Source: an uncultured Nitrospirales bacterium (GTDB lineage: Bacteria; Nitrospirota; Nitrospiria; Nitrospirales; UBA8639). From it: a stretch of 64,000 nt of DNA. Of this stretch, positions 8,695 through 14,112 are shown one piece after another. The position numbers and the translations under genes were made by a program. The notes beneath the pieces are model-generated. The model ran no database searches, had not been told where the DNA came from, and worked only from the letters and a program-made list of their open reading frames with translations. The stretch spans positions 715,001-779,000 of the forward strand of contig OY282373.1 in NCBI GenBank assembly GCA_958295805.1. The letters are read 5' to 3'. The first letter of the stretch is position 1; every line of letters starts with the position of its first letter.

Positions 8695-8784
8695 TCACAG
8701 CTCGAAAGCCACGATTGCGAACGCGAAGAGAGCCATCGCCGCAAAAAACGCCCAAAAAATCGCAAGCTTGCACCCTTCGGTCAT
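8695..8784 (-). CDS. 29-residue single-helix membrane micropeptide
   Basis: A short frame with a very strong ribosome-binding site: AAAGGAGG lies 7 bases before the ATG at 8784, and the TGA is at 8695-8697. The product starts MTEGCKLAIFWAFFAAM, continues with an Ala/Phe/Val-rich stretch and ends AFEL. It is one hydrophobic helix with a charged N-terminus and a single Cys. Small helices of this kind can be type I toxins or subunits of membrane complexes; nothing here distinguishes these. It is transcribed opposite to the other cargo genes. I do not recognise the family. Confidence 0.5.
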   Translation of the reverse strand: MTEGCKLAIFWAFFAAMALFAFAIVAFEL

Positions 8785-8814
8785 CGTAATTCCTCCTTTG
8801 CCAATGTATAAGAG

Positions 8815-9132
8815 CATCCGACCGAGGCGTCGTCGAAGCGCAAGGCAACTAGCCCTCATGTACTACCATGGAAAAGGCACCAGGCAAGACGACGGCCTGG
8901 CATTCGCTTGGGCCAGCGTCGCCGCCGCCCGGGGCCACGGGTCGGCGATCGACCTGAGAAATGACCTCGCGAAATCGCTGGCATCCAAGCCGAAGATGCT
9001 TGACAAACTGTTTACAAGCCGTAAAAAACAGTTTATTATAACGCGAAATCGCTGGCATCCAAGCCGAAGATGCTTGACCGCGCAAAAGAACTGGTGCGAC
9101 AATGCCAAAAAACTTATAGAAACTGGCCCTGA
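8815..9132 (+). pseudogene. Sel1-repeat protein remnant
   Basis: The reading GVVEAQ, then after a one-base frame change QLALMYYHGKGT, then LAFAWASVAAARGH, follows the Sel1-repeat consensus (A-x-G-x3-A-Q-x2-L-A-x-MY-x2-GKG). The gene is then interrupted: 37 bases (8968-9004) recur at 9042-9078, an offset of 74 that breaks the frame. The second copy restores the frame, giving MLDRAKELVRQCQKTYRNWP and a stop at 9130-9132. It is therefore a Sel1-type gene inactivated by a partial tandem duplication and a second frameshift. The start is uncertain. Confidence 0.6.
8968..9078. repeat. 37-bp direct repeat, 74-bp period
   Basis: Bases 8968-9004 and 9042-9078 are identical over 37 positions. The offset of 74 is not a multiple of three, so the duplication shifts the Sel1 reading frame. 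The 37 bases between the copies contain an AT-rich stretch (CAGTTTATTATAACG) unlike the rest of the gene, so the extra sequence is not a simple duplication of the flank. Confidence 0.85.
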
Positions 9133-9188
9133 AGCCGCTGTCGCGACTCGCCGCGCGATCAAGCCCTCCCCCAGGAGACAACCGACCC

Positions 9189-10424
9189 GTGTACAGGCAG
9201 CACCTCATCGCCCAGGCCGCCGAAGCCGGCGACCTCGACCTGCGCAAGATCGAAGGCATGACCGAAGCCGCCGCCGCCCCCCAAGTCCTGCGATACGCCC
9301 AGACCGGCGCCCTGCAGTTCCGGGTCGCAGGCAACCTCATGAACGAATGGGTCCGCCAGCTCGACTACCAGGAGCTCCTGAAGAACGCGCTCGTGGCGGC
9401 CTCCATCGCCGGACACACAGCCAGCGGCTGGCTACAAAATCTCGACTTCAACGCGCTGCCCAAAGACCTCCTGAGCTACTACCAGCGGGCCGGCGTCACC
9501 TCCCGGAACTTAGACGGCGCGAGAGCGATATGGGAAACTATCCCCGCCCTCATCAGGACGGGCGGTGAAGACGCCCTGCGAAAGTTCCACGCCGAGCGCG
9601 ACTGGAGCCACATCGTGCCGAGAAGCCTCGACGGCGGCAACAGCGCCAGCGAAGGCATTTTCGAGAACGCGTCGCTCAACCGCGCCCGCGGCAACTCCAC
9701 GATGACCGGGGCCGAGCTCGACGCGGCGCGCCAGGCCCTCGGCATGGAAGCCCTGCGCCACGCCGTCACGCAGGCGGCGCAAGTCGTCGTCGTCAGCGGC
9801 CTGACGGCCGCCATCGTCGAAGGCGTCTTCGCCACCATGGAAGAAGGGCTACTCTACTTCGATGGAGAGATCGACAAGCGGGAATTCTACTCGCGCGTGC
9901 TGAAGCGGCTCGGCACTTCCGTCGCGCACGCCGTCGTCATTTCCGGACTGATCGTCGGCCTCGTAACGCTCTGTCCCGTTCTCATCCCGGTCCTCGAGCT
10001 TCTGGCGCTGCCCCTGGCTATCGCCAGCTTCACGCTGCTAGGGATCAGGTTCGATCACTTGAACAGGGAATGGTGGCAACGCGTCAGCCTCGACCCCAGC
10101 CTGCCGGCCGAGCTGCTGCCCGACTGGTTACGAAACTGGACTTGGGAACCCGTCAAAAGCCTCCCCGGGCAAGCCTTGGAAGCTGTGAGCAAGGCGCGGG
10201 AAAGCATGCCGAACGCTTGGAGACGAGTCTCCGGCGCCACGAAAAAGACTTCCCAAGACGCCTCGGAATGGGCCGGCGAGTGGTTCGGCGGAAAGATATG
10301 GGAAGCGCAGGATGCCGCCGAAAGCTGGAGGCTGACGCTGGAATCGCTGCGGAGCTCGACCGGCGGCTTTCTTTTCAGGTCCGGATCCGGATCCAAGCCC
10401 GAAACGCCGCTGCTTTCCGAATAA
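9189..10424 (+). CDS. HNH-motif protein with C-terminal membrane segments
   Basis: A 411-residue cargo gene. The GTG at 9189 is preceded by AGGAG about 11 bases upstream. Residues 138-172 read D-W-S-HIVPRS-x-DGGNSAS-x4-EN-x2-LNRARGN, an HNH/His-Me-finger-like pattern with His141, Asn160, Asn164 and Asn169 as candidate metal or active residues. Two or three hydrophobic segments follow (about 197-214 and 246-286), with a charged C-terminal region (290-400) predicted helical. An HNH-like module fused to membrane helices suggests an effector or toxin that acts at or through the membrane, but no family with known function is recognised. High GC and use of GCC, CTC and CGC codons mark it as acquired. 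Confidence 0.65.
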   Translation: MYRQHLIAQAAEAGDLDLRKIEGMTEAAAAPQVLRYAQTGALQFRVAGNLMNEWVRQLDYQELLKNALVAASIAGHTASGWLQNLDFNALPKDLLSYYQRAGVTSRNLDGARAIWETIPALIRTGGEDALRKFHAERDWSHIVPRSLDGGNSASEGIFENASLNRARGNSTMTGAELDAARQALGMEALRHAVTQAAQVVVVSGLTAAIVEGVFATMEEGLLYFDGEIDKREFYSRVLKRLGTSVAHAVVISGLIVGLVTLCPVLIPVLELLALPLAIASFTLLGIRFDHLNREWWQRVSLDPSLPAELLPDWLRNWTWEPVKSLPGQALEAVSKARESMPNAWRRVSGATKKTSQDASEWAGEWFGGKIWEAQDAAESWRLTLESLRSSTGGFLFRSGSGSKPETPLLSE

Positions 10425-10461
10425 CGGGAAAGCAGCGCCTCGAACTGGTAAGATAACCGCC

Positions 10462-10662
10462 ATGAATCTCAAAGAGTACCTAGCCAAGCGCGGCGCGAAG
10501 CCCCTGGACGACGACTTCATGCAGAGCTACCTCGCCGGCATGGAAGCCCTGATCCCCGAGATACTCCGCCGCATCGACGAGCGCGAGGAACGCGCGGCCG
10601 AGCTGCGCCTCCGGCCTTGGAAGCAACGCCTGCGAACGGGAATAAACCTACAACCCCTTTAA
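10462..10662 (+). CDS. 66-residue protein of unknown function
   Basis: A small soluble protein, highly charged in its second half (RRIDEREERAAELRL, residues 36-50), predicted largely helical. It starts 37 bases after the HNH-motif gene on the same strand and shares its high GC, so it may be cotranscribed with it. Its last 14 codons run into the first degenerate hairpin repeat, so the original C-terminus may have been replaced. A regulator or immunity role beside a nuclease-like gene is possible but unsupported. Confidence 0.4.
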   Translation: MNLKEYLAKRGAKPLDDDFMQSYLAGMEALIPEILRRIDEREERAAELRLRPWKQRLRTGINLQPL

Positions 10663-10672
10663 GAATCCGCAT

Positions 10673-10813
10673 CTTCCCCGCAACGCCGGGGATAACCCGC
10701 AAGGAACGTCAAGGTTCCTCCTTTCTCTTCCCCGCAAAGACGGGAATTGCCTCACTGGATTTCAACAGGCGCGACGCCGGGCCTAGCCTTCCCCGCTCGC
10801 ACGGGGATACGCC
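10673..10813. repeat. Three CRISPR-like (type I-E pattern) degenerate repeats
   Basis: Units begin with CTTCCCCGC at 10673, 10727 and 10788 and continue with a variable 4-6 bases, (C)GGG(G/A)AT and A/T-C-C bases. This resembles type I-E repeats of the form TTCCCCGC-n-GCGGGGATAA. The last two starts are 61 bases apart, the usual I-E period; the first two are 54 apart. No cas gene is present. It is either a decayed mini-array or a family of palindromic repeats that imitates one. Confidence 0.4.
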
Positions 10814-10840
10814 GTCAGTCAGCCGCAAGCCGCCGTCCCC

Positions 10841-10941
10841 GCCCCCCTCCCGTCATTCCCGTCCCCCCCTCCCGTCATTCCCGCCCCTCTCTCGTCATTC
10901 CCGCCCTTCTCCCGTCATCCCGCCCCCCTTCCGTCATTCCC
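10841..10941. repeat. Pyrimidine-rich minisatellite, five units of 19-22 bp
   Basis: Five imperfect copies of a unit with CCCCCCTCCCGTCATTCCC as its core run head to tail. Each ends in the CGTCATTCCCG half of the dispersed REP-like repeat, so the array looks like amplified half-REPs. The top strand is almost purely C and T except for the GTCAT core. Confidence 0.75.
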
Positions 10942-11097
10942 GCAGTCTTAAGCGGGAATCCAGATTGGTTTTCAAGGAAGAGCCACGGGAGCGAGAAGCG
11001 ACCGAGCCCCCTCGGGAAACACCGCCAACCTCACTTCTCTGTTATGTCCGGGGCGATCTTGCCTCTCTTTCCGGATTCCTGCTTTCGCGAGAATGAC
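10931..11097. repeat. REP-like palindromic repeats near right end of element
   Basis: The sequence GTCATTCCCGCAGTCTTAAG followed by CGGGAATCCAG (about 10932-10962) is a REP-like imperfect palindrome. A second copy in inverted orientation (GGATTCCTGCTTTCGCGAGA, then ATGACA) lies at about 11072-11097. No gene is visible between them. Confidence 0.65.
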
Positions 11098-11135
11098 AGT
11101 GCTGCTTGACCAGTGTCTGGATGCAGTCATTCGAC

Positions 11136-11150
11136 TTTTGCAAAGGTCTC
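11136..11150. repeat. Right terminal inverted repeat of the element
   Basis: TTTTGCAAAGGTCTC, exact reverse complement of 8541-8555, followed by AATCA at 11151-11155. Confidence 0.8.
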
Positions 11151-11208
11151 AATCAGTCCGTCCATTGTGCCGTGCGTGTATCAGAACAGATGTGCTAAGG
11201 TGCCTTCT

Positions 11209-11637
11209 ATGCCGAACGATCCCAAGCTGTTCGTGAACGCCGTGCTCGGGGCCATGGCCGTGGCCGGGGGGTTGTGGTTTCTGCAAGGGGGGCTCTCCTT
11301 GACCGTGACCGTACTGGTGGTCGTGGGACTAACGGCGGTGTTGGCGAACGTCTGTCAGAGGGCGGCTCAAGTCTGGACGTGGTCAACCCTGCTGTTGGGA
11401 CTTGAAAGTCTGGCGTGGCCCTTTCAACTGTTAGGCGAACTCCAGCAATTCGGTCCCGAACCGCCCATGGAAGAAATGAGCAAGGTGTTTACCGCGGTGC
11501 TGTTCGGAGTGTTCTCGGGAATTTTCTGGCTCACCTTCGCCTATGGCCTGTACCGTCGATCCCAACCCTCACCGGAAGAACCGGCTGCTCCATTAACTCC
11601 GAACCAAGCCAAAGCCAAACGGAGGAAGCAGCGGTAA
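11209..11637 (+). CDS. Small membrane protein of unknown function
   Basis: A 142-residue protein starting MPNDPKLFVNAVLGAM with four predicted membrane helices (about 8-26, 30-45, 55-72, 92-112) and a basic C-terminal tail (KAKRRKQR). The ATG at 11209 is preferred: an upstream start at 11113 would place the N-terminus inside the element's right inverted repeat. The element's right end lies only 58 bases before the start, so its insertion probably changed this gene's promoter region. Family not recognised. Confidence 0.6.
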   Translation: MPNDPKLFVNAVLGAMAVAGGLWFLQGGLSLTVTVLVVVGLTAVLANVCQRAAQVWTWSTLLLGLESLAWPFQLLGELQQFGPEPPMEEMSKVFTAVLFGVFSGIFWLTFAYGLYRRSQPSPEEPAAPLTPNQAKAKRRKQR

Positions 11638-11711
11638 AAACATAAATGAGGCTCGTCCTATGGTGGCTGTGGATCCCGCGACAACCGGTTTGTCCAAGTG
11701 GTCAGAATTCA

Positions 11712-11761
11712 AGAAAATGACAGTGAGTGTCTAAAAATTTTGTCTAATGAGGTCATTTTCT
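11712..11761. promoter_or_regulatory. Operator-like site before the RHH/methyltransferase genes
   Basis: A perfect 10-base inverted repeat (AGAAAATGAC at 11712-11721, GTCATTTTCT at 11752-11761) encloses two direct copies of TGTCTAA 13 bases apart (11728-11734 and 11741-11747). The site ends 15 bases before the RHH gene, which is a natural candidate for binding it. Confidence 0.5.
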
Positions 11762-11776
11762 GTAAAATCGTAAATC

Positions 11777-12019
11777 ATGAAATACGATTCAATGAACAAG
11801 TTTCGTAAACCCGTCTCCGACATTGGCAATCGGGGATTCATGGTGCGTGAGCCGTCCCCTCTGTCCGGAGTTACTCCTTCTGAAATGAAACGTCTCACCA
11901 TTGATGTTCCGGCGTATCTTCATGCCAATGTCAAAGCAGGGTGTGCGAGACGGGGCATTAAAATGGCAGATGCGATAAGGGAACTTCTCGAAGAAAAGTT
12001 TGGAAATATTGAGGGGTGA
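11777..12019 (+). CDS. Ribbon-helix-helix-like small DNA-binding protein
   Basis: An 80-residue protein. The C-terminal half (residues about 40-76) reads [18 protein letters not shown] and then a helix ending [12 protein letters not shown]. This fits a ribbon-helix-helix fold with a short beta strand followed by two helices. It overlaps the start of the methyltransferase gene (TGATG), so the two are coupled, and an operator-like palindrome precedes it. A role as a controller of the restriction-modification genes is likely; a ParG-type or antitoxin-type role cannot be excluded. Confidence 0.6.
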   Translation: MKYDSMNKFRKPVSDIGNRGFMVREPSPLSGVTPSEMKRLTIDVPAYLHANVKAGCARRGIKMADAIRELLEEKFGNIEG

Positions 12020-12795
12020 TGAAGACGAAACAAGTTGAAATGCGTTTTGGCTTAGCTGAACGTCATACGCCTTCAGGAAGGAGAAAACCTAATGGCGTTG
12101 CAACGTCAGACCTTATATTCTCGGCGTACGTCGGAAATAATTCAGACATTTTCCAGAAAATATTGAAGCTTCACGTTGCGACTGGAGCAAAAATTGCGGA
12201 TGTCACGTATGGCAAAGGAGTCTTTTGGAAAAATATAGATACGAGTCAATACGATTTTTCCCCCTCCGATATTGCAAACGGCATAGATTGCCGACACCTC
12301 CCGTACAAAAACCATTCATTTGATGCGATAGTCTTTGATCCACCGTACATGGAAGGGTTCTACAGGAAAGGGAATGCCACAAAGGCGGGCGACGGGACAC
12401 ACAACACGTTCAGAGAGCATTATTCGAATGGCGATGAAGCGCCTCAACCTCACGGCGGTAAATGGCACGAGGCCGTTTTAGAGATTTACAATGAAGGCGG
12501 CAAAGAGGCGTGCCGGGTACTCAAGGACGGAGGAATCTGTATCGTCAAGTGTCAGGATGAAGTGAGCGCGAACAAGCAGAATCTCACGCATGTGGAAATC
12601 ATCAACTCATACGCTGCAATCGGATTCTTCTGTAAAGATTTGTTTGTTGTGGTTCGCCCAAATAAACCCGGAATGAGCAGGGTCATCAACCAGATACACG
12701 CCAGAAAAAACCATTCCTACTTCCTTGTCTTTGTCAAAAAAGGCAAGAACGCATCGCACATGCGGTTTTCTAAAGCATCTCGTTCATCAAAGTAA
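12019..12795 (+). CDS. DNA methyltransferase (DPPY amino-methyltransferase)
   Basis: A 258-residue class I S-adenosylmethionine-dependent enzyme. A motif I-like segment [13 protein letters not shown] lies at residues 58-70, and the catalytic motif IV DPPY at 107-110, typical of N4-cytosine or N6-adenine DNA methyltransferases. The C-terminal half has the strand-rich pattern [11 protein letters not shown] and [12 protein letters not shown]. It overlaps the RHH gene at its start, and its last 26 bases overlap the convergent endonuclease gene. A GTG start three bases earlier is possible. Base composition is more AT-rich than the neighbours. Confidence 0.75.
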   Translation: MKTKQVEMRFGLAERHTPSGRRKPNGVATSDLIFSAYVGNNSDIFQKILKLHVATGAKIADVTYGKGVFWKNIDTSQYDFSPSDIANGIDCRHLPYKNHSFDAIVFDPPYMEGFYRKGNATKAGDGTHNTFREHYSNGDEAPQPHGGKWHEAVLEIYNEGGKEACRVLKDGGICIVKCQDEVSANKQNLTHVEIINSYAAIGFFCKDLFVVVRPNKPGMSRVINQIHARKNHSYFLVFVKKGKNASHMRFSKASRSSK

Positions 12796-13351
12796 ACGGT
12801 TCCTCATAGAACGGCGGCTTGGGCGGCCAATGAACGGTGACGAGAGTGGCAAGCAACTGACTTTGTTGATACGCAGTGTAGCGTTTATATTTGGAAGACG
12901 GCAGGTCGCTGTTTTTTGCAAAAACAAATCTCCATTTCTCTTCGAAAGCAAAAACGTTGACGGCCAGAATATGAAATTCGTTGCGAAGTAAACAGGTTGT
13001 GTTTACTTTCGTTCCATCGGGAAGCATGACCTCTCGCCTGTCACTCGCATCCACTTGGACCTTGCCGACCCACCCTTCATCTGTTTTCTGTATCATATTG
13101 GTCTGTAGAGACTTCGACTCGAAAATGAACTTCTTGCCTTTGTAAGTAACGATGAGATCGCCTTTCTTTTTCCTGTCATGATCGTCATGCTTCGACGTGT
13201 CAGAAATTCCATCGCGTCTGAGCCATAATTTTTCCAACTTCAACTCTGCCAGATAGCCAAGGAGCATTCCCCTGAGGCTTGGTTTTTGATCCACTACTTG
13301 GGTAAGTTCCTCAACCGTGATATCCCACCGTTTCAGTATTGAATCAGTCAT
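12770..13351 (-). CDS. Probable type II restriction endonuclease (PD-(D/E)xK-like)
   Basis: A 193-residue protein convergent with the methyltransferase. The segment [20 protein letters not shown] (residues 62-81) gives Asp65, Glu78 and Lys80, matching the PD-(D/E)xK nuclease core, with Glu36 or Glu40 in the preceding helix. The protein is compact and without membrane segments. Its context, facing a DPPY methyltransferase and downstream of an HEPN gene by 15 bases, supports a restriction enzyme. Recognition sequence unknown. Confidence 0.65.
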   Translation of the reverse strand: MTDSILKRWDITVEELTQVVDQKPSLRGMLLGYLAELKLEKLWLRRDGISDTSKHDDHDRKKKGDLIVTYKGKKFIFESKSLQTNMIQKTDEGWVGKVQVDASDRREVMLPDGTKVNTTCLLRNEFHILAVNVFAFEEKWRFVFAKNSDLPSSKYKRYTAYQQSQLLATLVTVHWPPKPPFYEEPFTLMNEML

Positions 13352-13366
13352 AGATTGTGTATTTTG

Positions 13367-14014
13367 TTAGCCGTGACTAAATTTCGTCAGCAAAAACTGC
13401 TCAACAAAACCAATGACGCTATTGACATCAGGTTCTGATATTTTTTCCCAATCCGCGTGCATTGCGTAATTTCTTATCTTAGGCATAGCATCGAGCAGTG
13501 TTTTTTGTGCACCTGATACCAGGCCTTTCGATTTGAGCGCATTAATGACTGCCACCATTGACTCGTCATCAACATTCAGTCCATTAGCAGTCGCATAACG
13601 TTTCAGAGAATCTTCCAGTGCCGCAGATGCCAACACTGCTGCCACGTCTTTATGCCCTTCCGCGAGGGACTGCTTGGCCAAAACAATAAAATCGCCGAAG
13701 ACCTCTCCAGAAACCCTGAGATCAACGTTGAAAACGTAGCCACCTTCAAAATCTTCTTTCGCGCTCTTGAATCGTCCTTGGAGACCCTTAACGTGCGCAC
13801 CATCTCCTGCGCATGTTTTCACTGCTTCGGTAAAATTTATGTAGTGTGGCGAATCTTCTCCAAACACGGCTTTAATTAAATTCTGAGCGCTTGTAGCCCA
13901 TCCTTCCCAGCTACCGTCTGGTACGTAAGTGAAAGGATCGCCACTATGAAACGGTATTAAATCTGATTCCTTTTGGAGTTCTCGAAATCGTTTTGAAAAT
14001 TGATCGGTCTGCAT
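13367..14014 (-). CDS. HEPN-like protein of the restriction locus
   Basis: A 215-residue protein. The C-terminal domain (about residues 105-213) is all-helical, with an AAVLASAALEDSLKRYA helix and the motif RNYAMH at 181-186. This fits the Rx4-6H signature of HEPN domains, many of which are ribonucleases in defence and toxin systems. The N-terminal part (FTYVPDGSWEGWATSAQNLI) resembles the DUF4145-type arrangement. It lies upstream of the endonuclease in the same operon. It could be an abortive-infection effector, an accessory factor or an antitoxin-like partner. Confidence 0.6.
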   Translation of the reverse strand: MQTDQFSKRFRELQKESDLIPFHSGDPFTYVPDGSWEGWATSAQNLIKAVFGEDSPHYINFTEAVKTCAGDGAHVKGLQGRFKSAKEDFEGGYVFNVDLRVSGEVFGDFIVLAKQSLAEGHKDVAAVLASAALEDSLKRYATANGLNVDDESMVAVINALKSKGLVSGAQKTLLDAMPKIRNYAMHADWEKISEPDVNSVIGFVEQFLLTKFSHG

Positions 14015-14112
14015 AGAATTTCTTCATAATGGTTGTTTATCTTACAAATGAAAAAGTTCTGGCATGATTCGGATGTTGTCAAGTCCTGAAACAGGATGAT
14101 AGTTGGATCATC

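Larger units (their letters stand above)
8541..11150. mobile_element. Non-autonomous transposon-like element with cargo genes
   Basis: The 15-mer GAGACCTTTGCAAAA at 8541-8555 is repeated in perfect inverted orientation at 11136-11150; allowing one mismatch the match extends to 19 bases. Directly outside both ends lies AATCA (8536-8540 and 11151-11155), consistent with a 5-bp target-site duplication. The ends look like insertion-sequence termini (I recall similar ends in IS5-type elements, to be checked). No transposase frame exists between them. The interior is more GC-rich than the surroundings and carries a 29-aa micropeptide gene, a Sel1 pseudogene, an HNH-motif membrane protein gene, a 66-aa gene, CRISPR-like repeats and a minisatellite. 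Confidence 0.75.

Noticed and set aside
8501-9568. 355-residue open frame across the left half of the transposon-like element
   Set aside because: It joins repeat sequence, part of the Sel1 remnant and out-of-frame reading of the HNH-motif gene. Only the Sel1 part shows a real protein pattern.
10673-10813. A functional CRISPR array
   Set aside because: Only three degenerate units with unequal spacing and no cas genes or leader are visible.
10617-11109. Two long overlapping frames across the minisatellite
   Set aside because: They consist of Pro/Arg/Ser translation of C-rich repeats and REP-like elements; no protein pattern or ribosome-binding site.
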